Notes: generated by a model from the sequence alone, not told the origin. DNA of 64,000 nucleotides from Porpolomopsis calyptriformis (GCA_951640195.1 OX621169.1:744001-808000); one strand, 5' to 3'. Positions 34,201 through 44,642 are shown, counted from the first letter of the stretch. A program made the numbers and translations.

Positions 34201-35535
34201 TTCGGTGATCAAAGGGAGTGGGTAGCGATTCTTGATGGTCAAATCGTTCAACCTTCAATAATCTTGGATTAGGCGCAATCGACCGTCTTTCTTCTTGATA
34301 AAGAAGAAGGGGGAAGCGATGGGGGAGATGGAGGGGCAAATTCGTCCGGTTTGGAGGTTCTCTTCGAGGAATTCGTCAAGTTGAGAACGTTCATCCACAC
34401 TGAGGGGGTAGATCTTGCAATCGAGCTTTTCGTCGGTTCCAGGGAGTAGTTCAATCGCGTGGTCCCAAGGGCGAGGTGGTGGTAGTTCGTCGAAGTCTTT
34501 CTTGGTAAAGACGTCTTGAAATTCGTGAAGATAATCAGGGACGATATCCTTCCAATCGCGGTCCTTCTGTTGAGCTTCGGCAGCCTTGATCGCGAGTTCT
34601 TGCGACTTGGTCATCAACCGAATTCGGATAGCAGGGGTGAGATCGATCATGAGGAGATGATCGTCATCCTCCAAGGTGAGGTTGTTGATGTCGGAAGAAT
34701 CGACAGAGGGACGACAGTCCGGTGGGCATCGATCGAAATCGAGAGTACCAGTCTTCCAGTCCATGGAGGGATTGTGGGTTTTGAGCCAATCGTGCCCGAG
34801 GAAAATCTGTCCTTTACCGAGGTTAGTTACGCCAAAGCTAATCCTTTCCACGTGGGTTCCAATCCATAGCTTGAGGGTGACCATATCCGTGATGGGGCCT
34901 TCGGTGTTAGGTTGTCCATCGGCGTTGTGCACTCGGACGGGTCGAGCAAGGGGAGTCGTATGGAGGTCGTGGTCCCGGACGTATTTGACATCGATACAGG
35001 AACCTTCGCATCCGCTATCGACAAGAGCGGTGGCGATGTGCTCCGTACGGTCGTCCAAGGTGACAAGATGAGCCTTGAGAACGAGTTGATTTCCTTTAGA
35101 GCCGCGAACGAAGACGTGAGGTTGTTTGAGTTCGTTCAGAGCTCGGATGGCACTTTCCGGGGTGAGGGCGGTGATTTCATCGACAGTGGATTGCACCATC
35201 TCTCGCGATCGTGCAGGATGCGACCAGTGTTGAAGGATGGAGATCGCAGAATTAGCGTCGCCCTTAATGGCATTAACGATGTCTAGAGGTGTTAAAAGAG
35301 AGTTGACGTCGATCGAATCGACAGAGGGAGACAATGATTCGGGAATGGGGATTTCGGGGCGTTCAATGCGTGCATCTGACGGAACAAGTTTCGGAGGGGG
35401 AGAAACAACGGGGGTATTGGATTCGGGTATAGTAGATATTGTACATGCCGTCGTTGTAAATAAAGGAGAAATGTCCGATACAATGTTGTGCCAGAGCAGG
35501 CAACTACCAGTCGAGTGAAGGGAACGCATCTTCAT
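31273..35535 (-). pseudogene. Gypsy pol: protease, RT, RNase H, integrase, chromodomain
   Basis: Starts at ATG 35535 overlapping the gag stop. Order: retropepsin with ALVDSGCEGSCID, reverse transcriptase (PLPLITELIDTLQ, FGLTNSPATFQ, catalytic YIDDILIF), RNase H (IETDASEYALGAIL), integrase with H2C2 zinc finger (HYGPFKTTEVLCCDYWW, CETCQRTK) and DDE core (DLVGPIPECQGYN, STAYHPQTDGQSERMN), then a chromodomain (YVVEKILDSQIHRKQLQYLV, HWEGYTNEENTWQ). About 130 further residues follow the chromodomain. A single TGA at 34257-34255 breaks the conserved DYRxLN motif of the RT, where family members have Arg after Tyr. Without that codon the whole frame is open. Confidence 0.9.
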
Positions 35536-37430
35536 CGACCGTCGACAAAATCCGATTCGTCATCCGGGGCGGGAGTTTCGTTTGCCAAGCTGTGCTCCTC
35601 TTCGGAAAGGAGGTTCTTCAGCTCGTTTAGCTCCGACGCGGTCATGTCGTAGAAAAGAGCGCGGACGTTCACAACGGCCCTTTCCTTGGGGCAATCTCGG
35701 CGGAAGTGTCCTAACTCTCCACAGTTGAAGCATCGATGGGTCTGGCGCGTCCTGTCAACATCCATAGGCTTACCTTGTCCACCATGAATGATCCCAGTGG
35801 GAACACGGCGGTCTTCGGCGGGATGGACCTGAGGACGAGGGAAGGTCCGGGGTACGAATCGTGAAGTAGGGGCAGTCGGACGACGAGCCTGTTCCTGTTG
35901 GCGGTAGTGTTCATGGAGCTGTCCGATGGCTACGACCTTTTCAACGTAATCGGCCCATACGGTGGGGAGGGGAGGGTTGAGGTACATCTGGCGAACGATG
36001 TCGCGATGGATGTTCTTCTCGAAAATGCGAATCTTTTCTTTATCCTGGCTGAGGCCAGCGAGTTTTGCCTTCATCTCGTACCTGACGAGGTATTCCACGA
36101 TGAGTGATGACCCTTGCGCCATGGTCTCAATCTCTTCTCATGCGCGTTGCTCCGAGGCGGTATCCGTGAAAGCCCTGTCAAGACCGAGCTTGAAGTCTGC
36201 CCAATCAGGGAAGAGGACAGCGTTGCCTTGGGCGTCGGTCTGATCGAGGAAGTCGTCGACGAACTGTTGGGCCCAGATAGCAGCAGTCCCTTCTTTCATG
36301 TAAGAAAGAGTGACGAGGGCGCGTTCAGTTTTGTCGGTGATGCCACGACCAGCAAGGAAGATGACAACTTGTCGGTACCAGTCCCTGTAAGTCTTGGGGT
36401 CGCCATTGAACGTGCTAGGTTCTGCGAGCTTGATCTTACTGGAGACAGTGGCGGCCATTGGGGGAGGAGCAAGGAGGGGACTGTTGGGTGGTGACGGAGA
36501 AGGAGATGTGTGCGGGGTCGGATTCAATTCGGGATCCGTGTCGAGAGGGAGAGGCAACGGCTCTCGAGGAGAAGGGCTTGGTTTTCTGGAGGAAAGAGAA
36601 GAAGGAACAGAAGGGGGCGGGTCTGAAGGTTCGGGTTCTGGTTCAAATTCCACGGAAGTAATCCGTTGCTTCCCTTTGGAAGTGGGTCGCGGGAAAGGGG
36701 GATCAGCTGGTGGGGGGGGGGTTCGTCGAGGTCTGAGACCTAGGAAGGAGAACGAGACGGGAGTCCGTGATACGTGGGTGGAGGGCCCAGATTCGAGCGA
36801 GGAAATGGAGGGAAGAAGAGGAGGAAGGAACTGCGACGAGAAGGGTGAGTGGATCTCGTGATCTTCAGCGTCCTTGAATTCTTGTTCCTCTTCGGTCTCT
36901 GAGGCGCTGTAAGAGGGCCTTCGCGACGGACGAGACGTGTTGGCTAGTGATCGAGTACAAGATGAATCTCCCGTACGTCTTGCGTATCACGTCGTCGGAA
37001 AACGTAGATGATGGGGACAACGACTTGTTCTGTGAGGCGACGAGGGCGGTGAACGTGAAGACGAACTTGAAGGTGGATGACGGGCTCTACTTCAAGGAGT
37101 GTAGATGGGTCGGACGGATCTTCAATCGGGGAGGACGGGGCGGTATCAAAGGATTCCTCGGATGAGGACGACGAAGGAGACAAAGGTGGGGAAGGGGCGA
37201 GGTCGGGTTCGTAGAATTTGTCGACCAACGGGTTGAGCTGTTCTGTGAGAGAATCGAGCTCTGTTGGCGACAAGTCTAATGCGGCAGCGGTGATCAGACG
37301 TGCGTTGCTAATGAGCTCAGACGTCGATGCCTGGTGTGGTTCGGGGTTGGTAAGGGCGTAGGGCGGAGGCGGCGATGGAGAGCGCGAGGCCAGGGTGGTG
37401 GTCGAATCAATTACCGTGCGGGGATGTCAG
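35532..37430 (-). pseudogene. Gypsy gag with CCHC zinc knuckle, N-terminal frame broken
   Basis: The C-terminal two thirds (36653-35532) is open and holds the capsid-like region PSTFNGDPKTYRDWYRQVVI and the nucleocapsid knuckle CFNCGELGHFRRDC. An acidic/Pro/Ser-rich N-terminal part continues upstream in a different phase (open from about 37430 to 36944), so at least one frameshift separates them, and I find no convincing ATG in the open upstream frame. The stop codon overlaps the first ATG of the pol frame as ATGA (35535-35532). Confidence 0.75.
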
Positions 37431-37610
37431 AGTCACCCGTGGTTTTCTGAACGAGAAAGGTTGGCCTGCAGGGGGAGCCTGGGTTAGGATTCTAAGCAAC
37501 AACGACGGTCTTTGTCTGGTAACCCAAAACAATGACGGACGCTGTCAGACGAATGTTGACCCGGGACTGTTGCGGAGAAAAGCAGAGGGAAAGAGGGAGT
37601 TTCGATCTTC

Positions 37611-38007
37611 TGTTAAGGCGCAGTAGTCTTTCGGTTGGCTTAGAGAGGTCAACAGATAGAGCAGAGATCCCAGTCAAATGACTAGGGTGGGGTGTCTATG
37701 TTGAGATCGAAACTAAGGATACAAACTCTAGCTACGCTATTTATCTACTTCTGAGTTTGAATCCTACGACTCAACGACGATCCATGGAACGGCTGATTCA
37801 GCTGCTGCGGATGGCTGCGCAACTGCGGATGGCTGCGCAACTGCGGATGGCGTCATTGCCGACCAATGGCGGAAGTTGCTCATGTGTGACGGTCACAAGT
37901 GACAAGAAGGAAACGATAGGATAAGGAAGGTGGTGAATGAGTGAGACAAGATTAGATAGGCTGCGATAAGATAAGATAAAATGGAAAAGAATGAACGTAT
38001 CGTAACA
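37611..38007 (-). repeat. Gypsy 5' LTR
   Basis: 397-bp LTR with a tandem 18-bp duplication (two copies of ATGGCTGCGCAACTGCGG at about 37810-37850). Confidence 0.95.
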
Positions 38008-38826
38008 CGAATGTCATGGTACTGTCACAAGAGGACGATAATGAGGCAACGCCTCATCCTTACTGGTATGCCCGGATCATCAGGATCTTTCATGCGCTGG
38101 TCCGACACTCTGGGCCATCCTCAACATCCGCAGACCCTCAGAAGATGGTCTTTCTTTGGGTCCGGTGGTATGGGGGTGATATCATCCACTGCGCTGGCTG
38201 GGAAGCCAAACGCTTGCACCGGGTCGGGTTTATGGATGCCAGCGATCCAGATGCGTTTGGCTTCATTGACCCAAGAGATGTGATCTGCAGCTCACATCTC
38301 ATCCCCGCTTTTGCATATGGCTACCGCTCTGACCTGCTGGGTCACTCACCGCTGGCGCGACAGCCAAGTGAGAATGACCAAGATTGGGTTTATTTTTACG
38401 CGAATCAGTAAGTTATACATCTTATTTCTAGTCTACTTCCTACTGATCAGTTGTGGTTGAAACAGATTTGTCGATTGAGACATGTTCATGCGATACTACG
38501 GCGGTGGAATTGGTCACAAAGGGAGCCGCGCCGCCAACTCACCAGATACAGGGACTTGTGGAAGCCAAGATGGAGACATCTCGGGTGAAGAGGATGAGAG
38601 CTCCGCCCAAAATAGTTCAACTGGACCTGAACAACCTCGCGAAAGTCTTGAACAACCCGGAGATGATGATACTGTTGGATACGATGGTGCCGAAGGCCCT
38701 GGGGAGGAGGAGGAGTATGATTATGGCTACCGGACAGACGACGAAGACTCACTATCGCAGGACGAAGATGACGGGATTGATCTCCCAGGGGATATATTAG
38801 ACGAGGCGGGTTTTGCGCCGCTGTAG

Positions 38827-39021
38827 CTTACTTCCTAGATTCTGTATTACCATACCTTGCAATAACTTATCTTTTCAATGGAAAAATATCTTGGTATCTA
38901 CAAGTTAAGCTAATAACAAGTCCCAATGAACTTTACTAGTTTCTGAAAACCTTTCCAGGCAAATACCTTGAAGCCGACCACCTTACAACTCATTACTCTG
39001 CCAGACCCAGTTACCCGGACC
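38827..39021. other. 3' flank of the transposase and right subterminal region, part 1
   Basis: Non-coding. Contains GCCAGACCCAGTTACCCGGACC, split here as GCCAGACCCAG and CCCGGACC, close to the Copia-2 insertion; a similar GCCAGACCTAG recurs at 43975-43985 beyond Copia-2, consistent with subterminal repeats of a CACTA-like element. Confidence 0.55.
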
Positions 39022-39133
39022 TGTTGGGATATATACAATCACGACACCATTGATACAAATGTACGCATGTATCGATTATGTAATCTTTAGTATTTTCCTT
39101 AATCCGACATTTTTCATCCAACCAACTTCATCA
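39022..39133 (+). repeat. Copia-2 5' LTR
   Basis: 112 bp, TG...CA; differs from its partner by four transitions. Confidence 0.95.
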
Positions 39134-40597
39134 GGTTATGAGCCCTGGTTCACCAATGTCTGATTCTATACTCACCTCCAATTCCCAATCCTTGGTCATT
39201 CCAAAACTTCGAGATGATGGCTCCAACTGGGCAGATTATGAGCCGAGGGCTATGCAAGCGATGGGCTCAAAAGGCCTCGTACCCCACTTGAATGGACGAT
39301 CCAAACGGCCAGTGGATCTGGTCGAGCTTAATAGTGTCCCCCAGTACAATGGCAAAGATGCCACTGATGAACAAATCGAAACTAGAGAGAAGAAAATGCT
39401 TGACTTTGATCAGCGGGAGTATCTTGCGCAACATCTACTTCTCTCGACAGTCTCACCTCGTTTGTCACAAAAGATCATGAAGCTTACCACTGCCAAGGAC
39501 ATGTGGGATATGGTTAAAGCAGATGCGACCACGAAAAGTGTTCTTCACCAGGTCGATATGCTCAATGCGCTACAGAACATGAGATGCGTATCATCTCCAG
39601 ACCTGAAGATACATCTTGCCGAGCTGAAGGCTCATCTGGCTAAGATGACAGAGCGGGTGGAGTATTTGAGGGTGACTAGCTCACCTGTTTCCGACCCGAT
39701 GCAGGTCAATATAATGATTGCGTCAATGCCGGAGGTTTACTGTGCCACTGTGCAGACGGTCGAAACCACCATGAAGGTTACTGGAAAGTCTATCCAGCCT
39801 GATGACCTAGCGTCAATTTTCATCCAGGAAGCGGAACACCGCTTGATTGCCAGTGGGCAAGAAAGGGCTGCTGAGGCGGCGATGTTTGCCTCGCAAGGTT
39901 CCTGAGGATCTGGATCGAAACGCACAGAAAAGAAGTCCGCAACAACTAAAACTTGCTATAACTGCCAAAAGGTCAGTCACCTGAAGGCAACGTGTTATGC
40001 CCCAGGAGGCGGCATGGAGGGGCAAGGTCCCCATCAACTGAAGGCAAAAAAGAAACTTGAGGCGGCTAATGTAGCGAAAGTATCAGAAAACGATGACTTG
40101 TTTGCATTCACATGCACCTTGGACTTTAAAGCCATCGTATCTAACCTCGGGTTGGATGGATTGGGTCGCGATACGATCCTCGATAGTGGCGCCAGTCGTC
40201 ACTTTTGCCCGGATAGGGCAAGGTTTGAAAACTACGTACCGATTGACCACGAAATCAAAACTGCCGATGGAAGGACGTTTAAGGCAATCGGAACTGGAGA
40301 CGTAAGGATTGAGCTACCTAACGGCAGTTCATCATCATCAGTGATGTTGAAGGACTGTGTGTACGCACTGGATTTAGCCTTCACACTTGTTTCTGTCAGC
40401 CGACTAGCTCAAGCTGCCAAGTCTGTGGTCTTTGGAAAAGACCACGCAATTATTACTCACCCTCGTGGACATGTGATAGCGAAGATCCCACGATTCCAAG
40501 GGTTATATAGGATTACACCCAGAACTGAAACCCGGTGTGATCATGTGAATGCCATGACTACCAAGATGACACTGATGGAGGCCCACCGGAAGTTGGG

Positions 40598-40800
40598 TGT
40601 CACGAATCTGAAATTCGAGACATGAGATCGAGCGCGCTGAGGCCGTCTCTCATGAACGTTGAGCAGATTCATAGCCAATCACATGTAATCTGGTATATAT
40701 ACTGGGAACAAGCGAACTGGGTAAGTCCAGTTCTATGACGTTTTAGTCAAGTGGTCTTGACTGTCATCAGAAGCGCACGTTCCCAGTGCAATTCTTAACA
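40598..40800 (+). mobile_element. 203-bp solo LTR inside Copia-2 (copy a)
   Basis: Starts TGTCACGAATCTGAAATTCG and ends CAATTCTTAACA, flanked by TTGGG on both sides (40593-40597 and 40801-40805). Absent at the same place in Copia-1. Contains a TATA-like GGTATATATACTGGG. Same family as 42034-42236 in opposite orientation. Confidence 0.88.
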
Positions 40801-42033
40801 TTGGGCCATATTGCTGTGTCGACAGTAAAGCGTATGGTATCGAACGGAATGATATTGGGTATTGAGATTGACCCATTGTCCAAGGAAGAATTTTGTGAGC
40901 CATGTGTAAAGGCAAAGGCGGCATGAAAACCATTCCCAAAAGAGTCACTTACCCGAGCAACACAATATGGTGAATGAGTCCATTGGGATCTCTGGGGACC
41001 TGCTTCGACATCTAGCCTAGGTGGGAAGCACTATGCTGCCTTCCGAAAAGATGACTACTCCCATGAGACACAAGTCTACTTCCTCACAAAGAAAAGTGAA
41101 ACTCTCGATGCCTACAAGAAGGACGAGGCAGCCATTAATACTCAACAGAATGGTGCCCGGATCAAATACCTCCAGTGTGATTGAGGGGGAGAATTCCTGA
41201 GTAATGACTTCGATCACTACCTCACTATGAAAGGGACAAAACGTGAACTTACTGTCCATGACTCTCCTCAACAGGATGGAGTCTCCGAACGTGGTATGCG
41301 TACCCATGCTGAACATGCCTGTGCCCTCCTTTTTGCATCGGGATTACCGCGATCCCTTTGGGCCGAAGCTATGCACCACTGTGTGTGGCTAGAGAACCGG
41401 ACTGAAACCCGAGCACTGAATGGAAAGACCCCATATGAGATGGTACGTGACCGGAAACCATTTCTGGGTGGGATCTATGAGTTTGGAGCTGCCGCATATG
41501 TGAAAGACTTGCATGCTGGAAAGCTTGATGAACGTGCACGGAAAGCCCGCTTTGTCGGATACGATTCCAAGAGCAAAGGGTTCCGGATTTACTGGCCTGA
41601 TAAGCGAACCATCAGTATCGAACGGGATGTTGTGTTCAACCCGGAAGACCTACATCTGCTTCAGGGTGAAGGTATTATCATCCCCGAAGATACCCTGGAT
41701 GAAGGGGAGAAGAATAAAGTCATCCAGCACTATCCCGATGAACCTAGACACCTACCCCCCAATTCCGAAGTTGTTCTGGAAACTCCGAAAATTCCGGAAA
41801 CCCGGAGACTTAACCCGGAAATCCCGGAAATCCCGGAATTGGCACCTACCTTTGGACGCGGAATGCGTACACGTTTACCCCCGGGATCTTACCGGGATAT
41901 GGCAAGGGGTGTTTATGAACCTGCTGCCCTAGCATATGCTGAGGCATTCATCTGTGATCTCAGTCTGGAGAGTGGTGATGAACCAGGGGGAGTAATCCCG
42001 CTCAACTTCAATTCCGATGATGAAACCCTTGAC

Positions 42034-42236
42034 TGTTAAGAATTGCACTGGGAACATGCGCATCTTGGCAACGGCTCAGACCACTGAGCCAAAACGTCGC
42101 AGAACTGGACTTACCCAGTTCGGTTGTTCCCAGTATATATACCATATTACACGTGACCGGCTAGAATCTGCTCGACGTTCATGAGAGACGGCCTCAGCGC
42201 GCTCGATCTCATGTCTCGAATTTCAGACTCGTGACA
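42034..42236 (-). mobile_element. 203-bp solo LTR inside Copia-2 (copy b, inverted)
   Basis: Inverted relative to copy a, same length, flanked by TTGAC on both sides (42029-42033 and 42237-42241). Absent in Copia-1. The minus strand carries TGGCTCAGTGGTC, which fits the tRNA A-box consensus. No full-length parent is present in the window. Confidence 0.88.
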
Positions 42237-43841
42237 TTGACCCACTTTATGCGATAGCGGGATCCATGGGCTCGGAACCATGCTTAATGACTGAAGCACT
42301 CGAGGGGCCACATGGAAAGGCATGGGATGCTGCTCTGAAATATGAGATAGGTCAACTCCAGAAACTCTGGACTTGGGAGATTGTCGACCTACCCCCCGGA
42401 AAACCCGTAATCCCATGTTCCGAAGTATTGAAGGAGAAACGGAATGCGGATGACATTGTGGATACACGTCAGGTTCGCATAGTTGCTGGTGGACACCGCC
42501 AAACGTATGGTGTGAATTACACGGAAACGTTCTCGTCAGCTGCGAAGATGCCATCTGTCTGAGTCATCCTCTCTTTAGCTGCTCAACTCGACTGGGAAAT
42601 CCACCAGGTAGATATCAAGAGTGCTTACCTCAATGCCCCACTGAAGGAGGAGGTCTATATGTGGCCTCCGAAAGGAGTTCTGAAACCCGGAGAGGAAGGG
42701 AAGGTCTGTCATCTGCTGAAAGCAATGTATGGACTAAAACAGGCTGGGCACGAATGGTATGAAACACTTTCTGCAGTGTTCTACAAGCTCGGATACCAAC
42801 GATCAAGCGTGGACCACTCTGTATTCTTCAAACGCAATGCCCACGAATCTGTCATTGTTGCTGTAGCCACAGATAACATGGCCATTGCCGGGTCATCTAT
42901 TCGAGCTGTAAATGGATTCAAACGAGGACTTCGAACCCACTTCGAGATTGCAGATATGGGAGATATCCACTGGTTCCTAGGATTCGAGATAAGAAGGGAC
43001 AGAGCAACCAGGACCATCTCCATCAACCAACGAGCCTATATAGAGGCAATGGTAACAAGGTTTGGACTATCAGATGCCAAACCTGTAAATCTCCCGGCTC
43101 TGCCTGGTCAGGTGCTATCTGGAGATCAATCACCTGTTACACCACATCAGATAAGTGAGATGCAGGATGTACCTTATGCCGAGGCTATAGGTCATGTTCT
43201 CTGGCCGGTTATGATATCCCGGCCGGATGCGATATTTCAAGTTGGGCAGCTTGCCCAATTCGTTAAAAACCTGGGAATGGCGCACTGGGAGGCCTTAAAA
43301 CGCCTCATTATATACCTCAACTCAACGAAGGACCTATGGCTGGTCTTGGGTGGGGGTGAACAGTCAGACCCGGTGATATACACTGATGCCGACTGGGGAT
43401 CCCAGTCGGATAGACACTCAATATCCGGATATGTGATGCGGATGGGAGAAGGGACTGTCACATGGAGCTCAAAGAAGCAGCCTATCGTGGCCCTCTCAAG
43501 TATGGAATCCGAGTACATCGGGCAAACCCATGCCCTGAAGGAACTATTATGGGTACGACAATTTTTGGGAGAACTCATCTCAAAATTCACGAACCCGACT
43601 ACCCTCTATTCGGATAACCAAGGCGCGATCGCCCTCGCGAAGAACAACAAGTTCCATGCTCGATCCAAGCACATCGACATCTGATATCATTTCATCAGGG
43701 AATCGGTAACAAACAAGGATGTCGAAATCATCTATGTCCCTACCTCCGAAAACATCGCCGACATCTTCACGAAAGCCCTCCCAGCTCCAAAGTTTATGTA
43801 CTTCCGCGACAAGCTAGGACTACGTTGTGATTGAGGGGGAG

Positions 43842-43953
43842 TGTTGGGATATGTACAATCACGACACCATTGATACAAATGTACGCGCGTATCGATTATG
43901 TAATCTTTAGTATTTTCCTTAATCCGACATTTTTCATCCGACCAACTTCATCA
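43842..43953 (+). repeat. Copia-2 3' LTR
   Basis: 112 bp, preceded by the purine tract TTGAGGGGGAG. Confidence 0.95.
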
Positions 43954-44005
43954 GGACCTTACCGGATGGACCCTGCCAGACCTAGTTTTCGGACTTTTGC
44001 TGATG

Positions 44006-44642
44006 CAGATCCAACCTTCTACCGCTCGGCCTTCACCCAAATATCTTGTCATAACTCGACGGAACTGCGACACCATCCAGAATGGACACCAGAAGCGGCC
44101 TCGGTGCAACCTGCCGGACGCTCCGCTTTGGAACAAACTGCGATCTTGAGACATGATCCACCAAATTATGGGGATCTATTGCCAGGATGAAGGGGATACC
44201 GCCAACGATCGAACTGGTTTTTTTTTCAGCACCGCCTTTTCTTCTTGGAAATTGACTTTTAAGACTGCGCTATGATCCATATCTTGTTTCCACCACAGGA
44301 TGAGAGGCAGTAACAGTGTGGAGCCCCAACAAGGGGGAATTGAGGTGGTATCGGATCGAGTTGCCCAGCCGAAGAGCGACTGGCGACCACTCGCCAATAA
44401 TGCAGTGGAAGACGCATTCGGAATGCGTAGGATGTTTACTTGTAGCGCTAAAATACAGTCGAGTGTACATTGTAGTAACCAATACAACATGCTTCACCCT
44501 ATTGCCTGGACCATCCCTCCAATCCAATAGCCTACAGGTTCCAGAAATAAATGGCCCTACGGCAAAACACCCAACGGGTCGTTTGGAGCTTCACGATCGG
44601 GGGGTGGATTTTGACTGGGAAGGGGCATAACGCGAGCTGGTG
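44006..44642. repeat. Right flank of the transposon insertion, duplicated at 15120-15771
   Basis: Starts with the right CA target duplication and continues GATCCAACC. About 85-90% identical to 15120-15771 with small indels. It covers the 3' flank of the TBC gene and its last 25 or so codons. Confidence 0.85.

Larger units (their letters stand above)
30771..38007 (-). mobile_element. Gypsy chromovirus LTR retrotransposon
   Basis: LTRs at 30771-31149 (379 bp) and 37611-38007 (397 bp) start TGTTAAGGCGCAG and end GTATCGTAACA; target duplication CGAAT at 30766-30770 and 38008-38012. The right LTR is 18 bp longer because ATGGCTGCGCAACTGCGG is tandemly duplicated; about four transitions otherwise separate the pair, so the insertion is young. 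The element is on the minus strand, so the right LTR is 5'. A purine tract (GAAGGGAGAGTGA) precedes the 3' LTR. I could not match the sequence after the 5' LTR (GAAGATCGAAACTCCC) to a tRNA 3' end. It interrupts the Plavaka transposase coding sequence. Confidence 0.95.
22535..38826 (+). pseudogene. Plavaka-type transposase, split by three LTR insertions
   Basis: Begins MAVECPSCHSKFKNNHGLSR, a C2H2 zinc finger usual at the start of Plavaka proteins, and continues over exons at 22535-24686, 29259-30770 and 38013-38826. Diagnostic pieces are FGPFLNVTIFRIMDWFYSGS, SPFKLFWKATDDAPPERLY, CPRCKVRKEDIHKMGTKRD, VPDLLHEFKLGVWKA, TFGQDTIRKFTNN, AIPVFEGLLP, HPYWYARIIRIFHALV and the acidic C-terminus ending DEAGFAPL. 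TGA codons at 22980-22982 and 23529-23531 break the frame; the second replaces a position where homologues have Arg. Copia-1 lies inside an intron (24687-29258, 51 nt without it). The solo LTR sits after YQQ and the Gypsy after PGHAN; removing each restores frame exactly. Confidence 0.85.
39138..43834 (+). pseudogene. Copia-2 gag-pol, heavily decayed
   Basis: Same domain order as Copia-1. In-frame TGA at 39903, 40924, 40974, 41182, 42560 and 43682. At five of these Copia-1 has CGA; 40974 is TGA in both copies. At 40401-40403 this copy keeps CGA where Copia-1 has TGA. The catalytic RT pair is changed from DD to DN (codon AAC at 42874-42876), so the RT would be dead even without the stops. Two solo LTRs further disrupt the frame. 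Confidence 0.92.
39022..43953 (+). mobile_element. Copia-2 LTR retrotransposon carrying two solo LTRs
   Basis: 112-bp LTRs at 39022-39133 and 43842-43953 with four transitions between them; target duplication GGACC at 39017-39021 and 43954-43958. Same family as Copia-1, in opposite orientation. Length is 4,932 bp versus 4,516 bp; the 416-bp difference is exactly two inserts of 203 bp plus 5-bp duplications (40598-40800 and 42034-42236). The primer site GGTTATGAGCCC is at 39134-39145. It lies in the right subterminal region of the Plavaka element. Confidence 0.95.
20011..44005. mobile_element. 24-kb composite Plavaka/CACTA-like DNA transposon with nested LTR elements
   Basis: Boundaries are set by four observations. 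Terminal inverted repeats are CATTGGCAAAAGTCCGA at 20011 and, inverted, CATCAGCAAAAGTCCGA ending at 44005 (15 of 17 identical). CA is duplicated at 20009-20010 and 44006-44007. The duplicate locus at 15042-15771 reads straight across the junction. The coding content is a Plavaka-type transposase and a divergent DUF6698 gene. Nested inside are Copia-1 (24717-29232), a solo LTR (29269-29637), Gypsy (30771-38007) and Copia-2 (39022-43953). Removing these with their 5-bp duplications leaves 6,921 bp. Plavaka elements are CACTA-related in my memory of the literature; the 2-bp duplication fits. It is now inactive, with nonsense codons and insertions in its genes. Confidence 0.85.

Noticed and set aside
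31261..36861. Plus-strand open frames within the Gypsy element
   Set aside because: All lie antisense to well-recognised gag and pol domains.
40598..40800. MITE or SINE insertion in Copia-2
   Set aside because: Ends are TG...CA without terminal inverted repeats, there is no poly-A or simple-repeat tail, and the target duplication is 5 bp, so a solo LTR fits better.
20011..44005. Giant Starship-type transposon
   Set aside because: No tyrosine recombinase (DUF3435) gene at an end; the size is explained by nested LTR elements in a 6.9-kb DNA transposon with inverted repeats.
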